Shown here: one piece after another, positions 1-10,923 of the stretch
Layout: each line of letters opens with the position of its first letter
How positions within the stretch are numbered: the first letter of the stretch is position 1
Assembly: GCA_027422505.1 (NCBI GenBank)
Contig: JAPQWV010000356.1
Coordinates: 310,001 to 374,000 of the forward strand
DNA length: 64,000 bases
Source of the DNA: Craterostigma plantagineum
Lineage: Eukaryota > Streptophyta > Magnoliopsida > Lamiales > Linderniaceae
Direction of reading: 5' to 3'
Notes under the pieces: generated by a model
Databases searched by the model: none
The model's input: the letters and a program-made list of their open reading frames with translations, nothing else
What the model was told of the DNA's origin: nothing
Position numbers and translations under genes: made by a program

Positions 1-186
1 AGGATTCAGGCCCTCTTGGCAAAAAAATTAGCTTTAAGGACCCATTTTTTGCAGTACCGCTTCATTGCTCTTTCATACCAGTATGTTCAAATTTTGGAAC
101 ACAAAACCATAACTCGGTACAAGTGTATGATAATCCGATACCAGTTTGTTTTCTGCAGTACCACTTCATTGCTCTGGCATAGACGT

Positions 187-360
187 GGGCTTTGGGCCGG
201 GCCGACCCGGAACCGGCCCAAAATCGGCCCGTTAACCTGGCCCAAAACCGGAACCGGTAGAACCGGTTCCAGAACCGGTAACAGGCCCATTTAATTTGGG
301 CTGGGCCGGTTAGCGGGCCGTGGAACCGCGGATCACCGGTTCCGGTTCCCGGGGGCCAAC
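187..360. repeat. Left subterminal GC-rich repeat of the hAT element
   Basis: This stretch is packed with short variants of GAACCGG, CCGGTT and GGCCCAAA, many of them palindromic around CCGG. The same motifs fill 2998-3180 at the right end. In characterised hAT elements, subterminal repeats like these are transposase-binding sites. Binding here is inferred only from position and repetition. Confidence 0.7.
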
Positions 361-432
361 GGGCTTCTGAAATATATTTTTTTTAATTTTTAAACACTGT
401 AAAATTACAGTTTTAACCCCAAACGAAAAATC

Positions 433-440
433 TATAAATA
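433..440 (+). promoter_or_regulatory. Probable TATA box of the hAT transposase
   Basis: TATAAATA lies about 200 bases upstream of the first possible start codon at 636, in an otherwise AT-rich leader inside the element. The spacing suits a promoter with a leader of roughly 170 bases. No experimental support is visible. Confidence 0.5.
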
Positions 441-635
441 CCACCTCATTTTAACCATTTTAACTAACAATTACATCCAAATCTCTTCCAAACTCTCTCA
501 AAAAGCTCTCAAAAAAATATCCTATTAATATTTAATATTATTAACATTAATAATTATTTTATTATTACTACACTACACTACTACCTACACACACTCACTT
601 ATTATTACCAATAATTGAATTATTATTTTACACTA

Positions 636-2760
636 ATGGCGTCGTCATCGAGAAATCCTAACCTTCATGACGAAGATGTTTTATGGTTTTAGGTCACGCC
701 GACACATTTCGGGGAAATGGCGACACCGACGAGGAGACCGATATACCGGAACCGCAACAGACGAGAGCGACCGACGAGGGACCGAGCCAAGCTTCTACGG
801 CAACGACAAAAAGGAAGCAACAACCGCGTGGTCGGCGGTCTAAGGTATGGAATTTTTTCGATTTAGAAATGGATAAAAATATTGCCGCTTCAGGTACCGC
901 TTATTGCAAAATGTGCCGCCACCCCTACACAATTAAGACCAGACCGAATCAAGGTGGGACGGGCTCGATGAAAAAATACCTCCAGAGGGCGCATAACTTC
1001 GGCGACGATCTAGAGCCGGTAGGGACCGAACCCCGACAACAACAAATAAACGTAAGTACGGGTAAGAATTTTGTTATTACTAGGGAAATTTCTAAAAAAG
1101 CATTAGTTAAATTCGTAGTTATGTGTGAAGAACCCTTTTGCATTGCGGAAAGTGAAGGGTTTATCGAATTTACGAGTACGATACAACCCGGATTCCATAA
1201 CGTGACCCATAAAACCCTTAGGAAATATGTGTTAGAAACTTTTCAGGAATATCAAACTAGCTTAATTAGTCATTTAGCCAACATTACGTGTAGGATTAGT
1301 TTGACTACCGATATTTGGACTAATATTACGTCGCAATCTTATTTAGTCGTCACCGCCCATTGGATAGATGAAACATGGACCATGCAAAAACGTATTCTTT
1401 CCCTAGATTCGCAACATAATGCCACTACGATATCGAACTATGTGTTGAATGTCGTTAATAAATATTGTATTCAAGATAAGATTATGTCTATCACCTTAGA
1501 TAATGCTAGCGCGAACAACGTAGCGATAGGGATCCTTCGTAGGCAACTTAGGTTACCCTTAGACGGCAAATTATTACATGCTAGGTGCGCTTGCCATATT
1601 ATTAACTTGTGTGTGCAATGTGCTTTTGACGAAGTTTTGGGAGATATTGTAGAAAAGTTTAAGGTAATAGGTAAGTTACTTCGGGAACGCCGCATCGGAA
1701 CGTCGTGGAAGCAAACCGTCCTTGCCGCCGGCCTCCCGTACAAGAAGTTTCCGTTGCCAGTCCCGACTAGGTGGAACTCGTTGTACCACCTCCTCAGCAC
1801 CTTCATGCGTTACAAGGACTTGTTGACGCCTTTTTGGAACGAGGCCGCAGTCGGCACCACCTCCAGGTATGAATTACGACCACTTGATTGGGATATTGTA
1901 GGTTTGGTCGTGTCTATACTTGAAGTGTTCGCCGAGGCTACGGAGAAATTTTCCGGAGTTCACTACCCGACGTCCCCCTTATTCGTCCCGAACCTCTTCG
2001 CGATGTGCTACAAGTTCGTGGAGTTTCGCAACAATCCATACTTGGGTGGTTTCATCCAAAATATGGAGCAGAAGTTCAAGAAGTATTGGGAAACCATCCC
2101 AATAGTACACGGTTTGTCGGCCATACTCGATCCTAGTTGCGGTGTTGATACATTTGATATTTTTTTCGAATATTATGCTCAGTTTCTTGGAAAGAAAGTG
2201 GACGACCAAAAGGCATCAATTCACGCTTCTCTCCAAGAACTTTTTTCTTTTTATGCATCTGAGCAGGGACATAGCGTGGAGCAACCCGTACCAGCGAGCG
2301 AAGCCGGTTCGTCGGAAGGAGGCGGCGGCGCAATGGGACTACTACGAAGATTGAAGGCGCAAAAGACGAAGACCACAATGCGTGCGTCGGGGTCGAACAC
2401 GAATGAGATCCAGCTCTATCTGAGCCACAACTTCCAGACTCCCGAAGACTTCGACGTGCCTGGTGGAAGTCGAACGCGACTCTTTATCCGACCCTCTCCG
2501 CCGTCGTTCGAGACGTTTTAGCCGTGCAAGCGTCTAGCGTCGCCTCCGAGTCCGCATTCTCTACCTCCGGGCGAATTATCGGCGACAGACGCGCGAGCCT
2601 TAACCCGACTTCCCTCGCAATGTTAACATTATTGAAGGATTGGTATTTGGTCGAATCGAAGAACCGACGGGAGAACGCCATCGACGAGTTCCGTTCTTCC
2701 AGTTCGGACGAAGACGAAGAGGCCTCTAACATAGTTTTAATTAATAGTCAAGTCGAATAA
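636..2760 (+). pseudogene. hAT transposase (BED zinc finger, RNase H-like core, C-terminal dimerisation domain), frameshifted
   Basis: The main open frame is 683-2521. It shows a BED-type zinc finger (WNFFDLEMDKN, CKMC and a downstream H...H, roughly residues 54-108), then the hAT catalytic core with LTTDIWT, TLDNASANN, the CACHIINLC cysteine/histidine motif and VPTRWNSLY. The C-terminal hAT dimerisation segment (VASESAFSTSGRIIGDRR) sits in another frame and is open to 2760, so a small deletion near 2460-2470 has broken the gene. A second break is likely at the start: a good ATG at 636 opens a 19-codon frame that overlaps the ATG at 683 in a different frame. The family is the RICESLEEPER/DAYSLEEPER-like plant hAT group. 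The element could mobilise only if another copy supplied transposase. Confidence 0.85.
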
Positions 2761-2997
2761 ATTGTATTTTTTATTTCGAATATTTTTTCCTTTTTTTGTA
2801 TTTTGTAACTTGTAAGTTTTAGGTTTATTTTTCTTTCTTTTATGTTTTTATTTGTATTTTTTAGGTAGTTTTTTTTATTTTTTTGTACTTTTCTTATCTT
2901 TTTTTTTTTTGTTTTTTTGGAATAAAATTTTTGGATATTTTCTAAAGAATTTTTTCATAGCAAAAAAAATAAAAAAAAATAATAAAAAAAATTTAAA

Positions 2998-3180
2998 CGG
3001 GCCGGTTCCGGAACCGGAACCGGCCCAAAAGAGGCCCGGGGGTTCTTCTTATGGTTCTGGTCCGGTCCCTGGAAAATGGTTCCGGAACCGGACCCGGAAC
3101 CGGAACCGGAACAGTGCCGGAACCGGTAGAACCGGAACCGGTAGAACTGGCCCGGAACCTGCCCAATCCGGCCCAAAGCC
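2998..3180. repeat. Right subterminal GC-rich repeat of the hAT element
   Basis: Tandem variants of GGAACCGGAACC run up to the right inverted terminal repeat, mirroring 187-360. The T-rich tract at 2770-2990 separates them from the coding region. Confidence 0.7.
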
Positions 3181-3361
3181 CAGGTCTACTCTGGCATACC
3201 AGTATGTTGAAAGTTTGTAACACAAAATGATCATACCAGTTCATATATCTTTCATACCACTTTTTTACACCACACAAAATGGATCCTTTAACCTAAAAAA
3301 TTATCAAACAGGGTCTAAATTCTAAATCAACCCCTTAATGGGGCCTGATTTCGAGTTGACC

Positions 3362-4826
3362 CTTAAAAAAAAGCTGACAATTGATTATTAGGAGGAGAGA
3401 GATACTATTTGTGGCGATGAGCTGTAATGATTTAATAGGACACCTACAAACTATTCACTTTGGTTCTAGTTTTTAAACTTTCTATTACTTTCCACTTAAT
3501 CGTAAAATACCGAATACTTAATGTAATTTTATGATAAAAGCAAAAAAAAAAGATTTCTAATTATTCTTTGCTTAAAAGCGATCAAAATTACATGCATATC
3601 TTATAATTTTGTTATCCATAAGAATATTATTTAAAAATTGTATTTCCTAAGATTACATAAAATTTTACTTGTTATCCTTTTTAATATTTTGAATGATTGT
3701 TGGAAGCCGATGATACGACAGTCATCTACATATGAAAAATTCTATTAAAATCTTATGCAAATGTAACTTTCTTAATGTATTTTTGTTTATATATTTTGAT
3801 TGTCTGGGATATATACTAATTAGATTTTATAATTATACCTTGTTAAAATTATTTATTTGCTTATCTATTGAATTATTTTTCTTGGTAATTATACTAACAG
3901 TATAAATGTTATTTTTTCTCATTAAAATTGGCTTGCTCGAAATACTCACGCAATACGCTACGCGCTGGTGGAACAAAAACGCAATGTAGTGCGCAACACG
4001 CATTTTAAAACATTGGTTATGTCGCATGAAAATTCACGGAATGATTAATGATGAAAAGGCAATTTCTCCAAGCGTTAGAGCGAGAGAGGCTAAGGTTATT
4101 ATTTCTCCAAGCGTTGAGCGAGAGAGGCTAAGGTTATTATGGTAATTTTCGTTTTTAATCTTGATTGTTCTAATTGCGACTATAATCTCGACTCTTTCCC
4201 CATTTGCTGTGTTTGCTTTGTAGGACAAAACTAGAAACTGGGTTGCAGATTAATTATAAATGAAATACTCATGTTTGCTAGTCCTAGACGAAGCCCGCGA
4301 AAAGTGGAGGAGCCCGACAATTTTAAACGGGCCCTTCTATAGCTTATCCCAAATGGACGAATAATATTATTTTATCTAGGATTTTCTAATATAACTTTTT
4401 CCTGGGCTTGGACATTTATATTATATGGGCTTTGAACCAAACGCAGCTCATAAGTTATCCTGAGAGCTGGCCATTACTATAGCGGGCCGTTGGATTACCA
4501 TCTTCTTTTCTTTCCCGCTGCTGCTTTCTGTTAATCCATCTTCTAGGGTATTATACGACTTTGTTTTTTTTTTTTAGGTATTGGGGTTCAAACTTGAGAA
4601 CCTTCAAATTCGGCCTTGTATTGCACTAGAATGAAGCAGATAAGAACAAAATCCATACTAATCCAAGGTTTTGATGAGCTACAACAAAAAAAAAAAAAAA
4701 GAAAGAAAAGAATTATGACTCAAAGGTCACGAAGAAATTTCTTTACCAAAGAGCTTCGCTATTCCAATACAAGGATCTTCTTGCTTCACGATAGACTCGC
4801 CAACGAGAACCTGTTTGATGAAGGCA
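3362..4826. other. Intergenic, AT-rich, no gene recognised
   Basis: No coding pattern is convincing. The only structure I see is a short tandem duplication at 4062-4138 and a TTTTAAAACATTGG end-like motif near 4004, resembling the TTTTAAAACACTGG near 33140. Confidence 0.5.
4062..4138. repeat. Two-copy tandem duplication of about 39 bp
   Basis: Unit 1 (4062-4100) and unit 2 (4101-4138) both begin ATTTCTCCAAGCGTT and continue through GAGCGAGAGAGGCTAAGG. They differ by one base deletion. Confidence 0.9.
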
Positions 4827-4865
4827 CACTAGTAGGAAATGACTTATAGGCCACGGTACTATGGG

Positions 4866-5235
4866 GACGGTATCCGTCGCATATAATAGACGCGGTGGCA
4901 TTAATGTAATTCCTTTTCAAGTTTCGGTGAGTGTGGGCGACGGTTATTCTATAAAAGCAGTCGCCTATGAGTTTAGTAAACTTTGGGCGACGGTTCTGAA
5001 TTAAACACCCATCGCCCAAACTTTAGTTATTTTTAAAATTATTTTTTTAATCACGGGGGACGGGTGTTTCACGAAATAAAAATCGTCGCCCATTATATCA
5101 ATTTTTTTAAAAACAAATTTTTTTTAACTATGGGCGATGGATTTTTCAATATCAACCGTCGCCCATGCTTTAAAAAATATTTAATTTATTTATGTCATGG
5201 GCGACGGTTACGGTTTCGTGACAACCGTTGCCCAT
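4866..5235. repeat. CACTA subterminal repeat array (GGGCGACGG type)
   Basis: At least ten copies of GGGCGACGG-like words occur in both orientations (for example near 4933, 4985, 5086, 5131 and 5199; inverse CGTCGCCCA near 5084 and 5156). In characterised CACTA elements such subterminal repeats bind the TnpA-type protein. Here the role is inferred from position next to the terminus. Confidence 0.75.
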
Positions 5236-6378
5236 GAGTCTTTTATTAAACTTCTTCCTCCTCACTTCATTAACTCGAACAAACGAAAGAAAAAACTAAG
5301 TGGCGCGGCTTTGGGCGATTTTCGGCGAAATCGAAGCTTTTCCGATGAATCCGAGCTTGAAGAACACGTTAATGACTCCATTTAGCAATTCTCCTCATTG
5401 TATTTAGCGATTTGAGACTTGAAAGTTTCGAAATTGGTGTTTTTTCGAAGGGTTTCGAATTTTCGAGTGTTTGGAGCTTAATTTATGTAATTTCGTAGCT
5501 TATTCGTGTGTTATATTTCATTTAAGGTTGATATTGATCTTTATTTTTGCAAAAATTAGGTATTTGAGTAAAGTTTGGACATTAGGGATTTTTTGGGTCG
5601 AATTTTGACCGCGACCTCACCTTCATCAGCGACATCGCACGTTTTCAGGCTATTACAACACGGTAAGATCTCTCCTAACCATTTTCCACATTGTAATTTG
5701 GCGAATGTGTGCTGAATTCTTCGAAAATTGAATTTTTGCATAATATTACGAAATTTTGGGTATTACGTGCGTAATTTTGGCTTAGACCCTTGTTATATTC
5801 AATTGGAGGTTGATATCGAGCTTAAATTTTGCGAAACGTAGGTTTTGAGTCAAAAAATTGGAGGATTTGGGCAATTTGGGCGAATTTTGGGTGATATTCT
5901 TGCTTTGGACAGCTATACGTAAGTTTTCAAACTCATATTTGATTTGTATGCCTTCGTCTTTGTGAATTTAAGTTTTTATTTAAGCTTAGATACACGTTCA
6001 AGGTTTTCTCAATAGGAGAAAACCTTGAATGGTCCCCGTTTGGGACCGTTTTCAAACTCGCTTTAGGATGTAAATGTGTGTTTGAGCGTCGATGTTGATG
6101 AAAATTTTGGTTTACATTTCCCTTAAATGTTATGCGGGTAGACATATGGATTGGATGTATATCCTTTTCATAATTTTTCCTCTACTTGGAGAACTGTGGG
6201 GAAATGCTGCCGAATGTTTGTCAACATAGAAGCACAAAGACACATTTAAAAGCGATAGTTAATGTTTAAGATGAGTTAGGTTGGAGCGATAAGGATCCTA
6301 TCAAAGCCGTTCGATCGATTGTACTTGATTATGTGAAATAATAATAAATTTTTATTTGTATAGTATAGGCTATTGGAA

Positions 6379-7728
6379 TGGATCTGGGTTGGATGTATTG
6401 TATGCGAACAAAGGTTCAGTATGCGAAGGGCGTTGAGGAATTTATGAGATGTGCTGAATGGAATCTAGGAAAAAAGGCAATCTAAGATTTCGTGCCCATG
6501 CCGTAATTGTAATAACATGAACTGGTGGAATAGTGATCTTGTGAAGGAACATTTGCTACTAGCCGGTTTCAAATCTGGGTATACGAATTGGATATGACAA
6601 GGTGAAGAAGTTGTCAATGAAGCTAGTTCTGCGGGTGTCGGAACTAGTACAAGAGTGCCACTAAATTTGGAGGACGATGTCGTAGCTGAAGGTTTTCGGA
6701 CGACGATAATGATCGTATCGAGGACATGCTTCATGATGTCCAAGAGGATTTTGAAGAACGTCCTCCCATATTTGACAGCCTTGTTAGGGACAACGATATC
6801 CCCTTGTACACCGAGTGCTCAAAGTACACGAAGTTGCTGCTGTGTTCAAGCTGCTGAACGTTAAGGCTAAGTTTGGTATTTCGGACAAGTGTTTCTCAAC
6901 ACTTTTAGAACTACTCACGGATATGCTTCCAGATGGCAATGAGCTTCCGACATCGACCTACGAGGCAAAGAAGCTATTGTGCCCATATTGAACTTATAGT
7001 ACGAAAGAATATACGCTTGTCCGAACGACTGCATACTTTATAGACGAGATTATGAGTCTGCTGATAAGTGCTCGACTTGCGATACCTGGCGTTATAAGAG
7101 AAAATTCGGTGGACCCCCGCTAAAGTTTTGTGGTACTTACCTCCGAGACTAAAATGCATGTTATCAAACGCCGACGACGCTAAGATGTTTAGATGGCACG
7201 GCATTGAATGATATCGTCGCACACATCAATACTCAGTTTGGCAAGAAGTGCAAAACATCGAAAGACACAATGTCTGGAAGAAACGATCAATATTTTGGGA
7301 GCTACCTTATTGGGTGAACCTCGACGTCAGACACTGCATCGATGTGATGCACGTTGAGAAAAACGTGTGTGATAGCATTTTAGGCACCCTTTTAAATATG
7401 CCTAGTAAGACAAAAGATGGACTAAAAGCCAGGCTTGACATGGTCGAACTTCGAATGAGGCCTGAGCTATCACCGATTGAAAAGGAAAAGAGGACTTTCC
7501 TTCCCCCACTTGCTTCACACTTAGCAGGGCTGAGAAGTTAAATTTTTGCCAGTGTCTAAAAGGTATTAAAGTCCCATCCGGTTATGCTAGTAACATAAGG
7601 AGATATGTCTGGATGAAAGACCTGAAGCTGGTGGGGTAGAAGTCTCATGACTGTCATGCATTGATGCAGCATCTACTGCCAATTGCAATATGTGGTATAA
7701 TGCCGAAGCACATTCGTCACTGCATCTA
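6379..7728 (+). pseudogene. Tnp2-family CACTA transposase, degenerate
   Basis: Family-typical segments appear in order but in shifting frames with stops. First comes a transposase-associated domain (about 6379-6600) with CPCRNCNNMNWW followed by GYTNWI. Next is a stretch with TECSKYTKLLL and a leucine-rich helix at 6690-6990, then a Cys-containing region at 7000-7210. The best preserved block is 7248-7541, with ELPYWVNLDVRHCIDVMHVE, KNVCDSILGTLLN and KTKD. Last is a piece at 7556-7725 with VKVPSGYASN and KSHDCHALMQHLLPIA. The later catalytic and C-terminal parts are absent. It cannot make a working protein. Confidence 0.8.
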
Positions 7729-8023
7729 CTGTGCAAATGAAATGTGACAAGTAACAAAAAATAACTTCTTGGTTTCCAACTTAGATTCTTCAAAATCGAA
7801 TTGCTGCCACGACGAGGCACAAAGACGAAGAGAATTCCTTAGTCTCGATGAAACAAGAAAACCCTTTTGAGGAATGCGATCGAAATCACTGATGGACTCG
7901 AATGATTTCAATTCAAAACAATAAGATGAAAAGGAATGATAATGTAAATCATGAAGAAGCAAGCCCCTTCTACTTCATTCTTATAATTAAAATGGCGTTC
8001 TTTCTCTTGATAAAAAACATTAA

Positions 8024-8280
8024 GTTTGTGTTTGTTTGTGTAAATTAGTAGGAAAAAGAAAATGAATGGAAAGGAAAAACTATTTTTTATATTTGGTTAT
8101 GGTTGGCTGGATAATTAGATGTTGAAAAAGAGAAGCAAAGAAAATCTACTTAAGTTTATACTTGAAACTAAGGAAAACCCATTTCTTCACCTGGTGAGGA
8201 AAATGGAAGAAAAACTTATGAAAATCATTTTCTCGCCGATTTTCTTTTTTCACACTACTTTCTTCGTTCCAAACACAGCT
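8024..8280. mobile_element. Candidate Tourist-like (PIF/Harbinger) MITE
   Basis: The left end GTTTGTGTTTGTTTG and the right end, read on the other strand as AGCTGTGTTTGG, form imperfect inverted repeats. Both sides are flanked by TAA (8021-8023 and 8281-8283), the 3-bp target typical of PIF/Harbinger MITEs. The interior is AT-rich and noncoding. The inverted repeats are short and imperfect. Confidence 0.45.
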
Positions 8281-8283
8281 TAA

Positions 8284-8618
8284 AGAAAGACAATTCAAAA
8301 GTACCTTTGGTTTGGGTTCGAATCCTTGAGCTGGTTCTTCTTCCTGGTTGTCAGTACGTGCCTCAACACCATCTTCATCCACTGGAAAGGTCAAGAATTT
8401 TCCAAACGAGACTTGGCCAAGGTTACCTATGGGGACCGTATGATCGCATCTTCGGCGGCTTATACGACATCGTATGTTGGGCGCCATGCACACGACGGTG
8501 AGATCACTGGGTGATGAGGAACTTCCAATCGCCGGGCGTTCCCAAAAGGTTGGTGGAGCCCTCAACACGATGGTGGCCATTGGAGAACGGCAGAGAAAGA
8601 ACGGAGGTATAAGAAATG
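8284..8618. other. Unrecognised segment with a minus-strand open frame (to 8580)
   Basis: A minus-strand frame reads from an ATG at 8580 (MATIVLRAPPTFWERPAIG) through an acidic stretch (DNQEEEP) into the MITE at 8024-8280. I recognise no domain. A purine-rich run at 8590-8618 lies just before an LTR-like TGTTAGG start, so this may be the end of a retroelement interior on the plus strand. Confidence 0.25.
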
Positions 8619-9000
8619 TGTTAGGAATTAATTGTAGTGTCCTTGTGTTTTATTTTGAGTCTTAGGTCATTTTTGTGTAATTAAGTAGTTTTAGGGGTCA
8701 AATTGTAATTATTAGGTGATTTGGGACTCGGGCCTTATTATACCAAGGAATGTGGTATATAAGGCCCCAAACTAACCTTTTAAGGGTATCAAAAGTAATT
8801 CTAAAAAGTAAGTCCTTGAATTCTTATTGAAATTCGTCACACAGACAAACATACACTAAAAGGTGTTTTTAAGAACTCGATTTTTTTCATGCATTTTGGG
8901 GTCAAATCGTGCTGTTTTTTGATGTTTTTAAACCCCTAAGTGCTTGATTACTATCTAGGCTTGATTAGGAACTCGTATGGATCGATTTTCGTCAAGTTTG
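8619..9000 (+). mobile_element. LTR-like segment with TATA box
   Basis: The segment starts TGTTAGGAATTAATTG directly after a purine-rich tract and has a TATA-like TATATAAG at 8756-8763. This is the layout of a polypurine tract followed by an LTR with its promoter. No second copy or right boundary is visible in the window, so the end coordinate is nominal. Confidence 0.3.
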
Positions 9001-9149
9001 AGTGATTTCCGAGCCAAAATCGGTTGGAAAAGTTGAGTTTTCGTTTGCTGGAAAAAATTTCGGGCGTTTTCAATAGATACTTCTGGCCGAGTTTCGATCA
9101 TAAGCCCGATAATTTCTTCATCTCGAATTTGATACAATTTTCATTTGTT

Positions 9150-9740
9150 TGTTAGCCGAATTTAGGGTAAGGTTGAATCGCCGAATTTGCTTAGTTGAAT
9201 TTCAAAATCCCCAGTGAACTTAATCGATTACCCGAATTTTACTTTTGACTCTCGGAGAATTTTAAATTGAATCACCCGAATTTTAAATTCTCAATTCTCA
9301 ACGAATTTTAAAAGTTTCGGCGAATGTTCAAACCACCCGAATTTTAACCTTGAATTTCGGCGAATTACGATTTTGTTACCCGAATTTCAATTTTCTAATC
9401 TACAATTGAATTCTAGAATTCTCGGCAAATTTCCTTTTAGCCGAATTTCTAACTGTGAATTTCGGCAAAAACATTTGACTTACCGGAATTTCTAATTATT
9501 CGATGTTCAATCGATTTCTCAAAATTTCGGGGAATTCAATTAAAATGCCAGAATTTCAATGCTAAATTCATATATAATCGATCAAGTTAACCAAATTTTT
9601 CTATTCAACTCTTAGCAAAATTCATAGCCTTACCCGAATTTGAGAAATTGCAAACTAGACAATTAATTTTGCTTACTTCTCGCCGAATTTGCAACTTTAA
9701 TAAACAAGCGATTCACTCGAATTTGAAAAATTCTCGGCTA
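9150..9740. repeat. Cluster of CCGAATTT / AAATTCGG motifs
   Basis: About 15 copies of CCGAATT or its inverse TTCGG(C/G) occur every 30-60 bases, often alternating in orientation. The array is too diverged to define a clean repeat unit. It may be the leader of a retroelement or a decayed minisatellite. Confidence 0.5.
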
Positions 9741-9971
9741 AGTTGCCACTTGTTGCGAAATGGACAGCGAAACGAAATTGGAAATGACTATAAGGATAAA
9801 ACGGACACATAAATTTACGTGGAAAAGCCCTTTTTTGACTTGGGGTAAAAAACCACGGGCGAGGTAGGAATCTTATTACTGGGGTAAAATAAGGGGTTAC
9901 AACCTCTCAATCTACAAAGGAGAAAACACTAATTATCTCTTTTTATAGTTGGAGCAAATACCGAACAAACC

Positions 9972-10273
9972 TTAAGCGGTTATTCGAAGACAAGGACCCC
10001 GAACGTCGACAAGAGCCGAGCATCCCATCGGCCCCGCTCAAGCACTTCAACCGTGACGTCGAGAAGATCATCGCCCATAGGCAGCGAGGGACATCTCCGT
10101 ACTCTAGGCTTGAGTTCCTCATCAAATGGCGAGACGCTCCGGACTCCGACATGTCATGGTAGCGCGGCGAGGACCTAGTCCAATTTCAGCTGTTGGTGGA
10201 TGCCTACCTCAAAACCCAAGTACCGGGATCATCCGCGAGGGTGTTGACGATTCAGGCGGGGAGGATGTTATGA
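9972..10273 (+). pseudogene. Ty3/gypsy integrase C-terminal chromodomain fragment (plus copy)
   Basis: Translation gives a chromodomain-type end of a chromovirus polyprotein, with FEDKDPERRQEPS, DVEKIIAHRQRG, LEFLIKWRDAPDSDMSW and EDLVQFQ. A stop codon (TAG at 10160) interrupts it. A second, inverted copy without that stop lies at 13945-14237. Chromodomains in these integrases direct insertion towards certain chromatin. The fragment ends next to a purine tract and a possible LTR start at 10266. Confidence 0.75.
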
Positions 10274-10915
10274 GGTTGACTAGAGTTGACCGTTGACCGG
10301 TGGTCAACGGTGGCCGGACGGCAAGTCCCGACCGCACCTGACCCGGCGCCACGCTGCCCCTGGCGCGCCCCGTCACTCCCAACCACCTCGCCGCAGTCGA
10401 CGGCCCCAGCTTACGCGAGCCCTGCCCACATGGCGCACGGCGCCCGGCACGCGGCCTCAGCGGGCGGCCAGCCCGCACAGCGCGTGCGCAGCCTCGGTGC
10501 GCGGCACTTGCGCATGCGGCCCTGGTGCACGCGGCTTGCCCTTGCACGGCCACAGCTGCCTAGCCGAGCCTCGCCACCTAGCAGCTCGTTTCTGACTGGA
10601 AGTCCAAAGGCCTCCTTCAAAGCTGGCCTGACTTGGAAGCTGGAAGGTCCCTGCCATGACCTGAAAAAGCTGTCAGAAAAAGGAGATCACCCACTGGTCG
10701 GCCTGCCTAGTGCACCTGCCAGTCCTGCCGCGCTAGGAAAAGCAGCCCAGCCGCAGGCCAAGCAGCCAAAGAGGCCCTGCCAGCCCTGCCAGACCTGGAA
10801 AACCATCCAAGCAAGGCAAGGCCAGCCCAGACCATCATTCCGTGCCAGGCCCTGCGGCTGGCCAGCCCGCGCGGCACGTCAGCGCGCCCCATTGGTCGGC
10901 TCGGCCGGCCACCAT
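10266..10915 (+). mobile_element. Probable chromovirus LTR-derived, GC-rich segment
   Basis: It starts TGTTATGAGGTTGAC directly after a GGCGGGGAGGA purine tract at the end of the chromodomain frame, as expected for a 3-prime LTR, and it is unusually GC-rich. It runs into gag coding sequence without a visible primer-binding site, so the LTR/gag junction is probably a deletion. Long open frames on both strands here reflect base composition. Confidence 0.4.
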
Positions 10916-10923
10916 TTTGAAGA

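Larger units (their letters stand above)
180..3188 (+). mobile_element. Complete hAT-superfamily DNA transposon
   Basis: The element starts TAGACGTGGGCTTTGGGC and ends with the inverted counterpart (TAGACCTGGGCTTTGGGC on the other strand), one mismatch in 18. It is flanked by perfect 8-bp target duplications CTCTGGCA at 172-179 and 3189-3196, the length expected for hAT. A related sequence without the insertion exists at 47671-47700, where the target reads CTCTGACA. The element is 3009 bp and has a TATA box, one transposase reading frame with two apparent frame breaks, and GC-rich subterminal repeats at both ends. Confidence 0.95.
1..3361. mobile_element. Foldback MITE (family R, copy 1), cut by window start and split by a hAT element
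   Basis: Bases 1-179 and 3197-3361 together match the complete copy at 47471-47858, which lacks the inserted DNA. Roughly the first 40 bases of this copy lie outside the window. In the complete copy the two ends are long imperfect inverted repeats, with outer GAGGACATTTTCATTTCAGG on one side and GGTCAATTCGAAATCAGG on the other strand. No coding capacity is seen. The structure and 9-bp target duplication of the intact copy suggest a Mutator-like MITE. Confidence 0.75.
4827..7730 (+). mobile_element. CACTA (En/Spm) transposon, decayed, right end not found
   Basis: The left end begins CACTAGTAGGAAATGACTTA after the candidate 3-bp target GCA. It is followed by a dense subterminal array of GGGCGACGG and its inverse, a noncoding 5-prime region, and a degenerate Tnp2-type transposase at 6379-7728. 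A matching TAGTG right end is not found downstream. Similarity to Tnp2 stops near 7728, which points to truncation or later rearrangement. Confidence 0.8.

Noticed and set aside
4616..4849. A 77-codon plus-strand frame
   Set aside because: Lys-rich low complexity from A runs, and it crosses the left border of the CACTA element.
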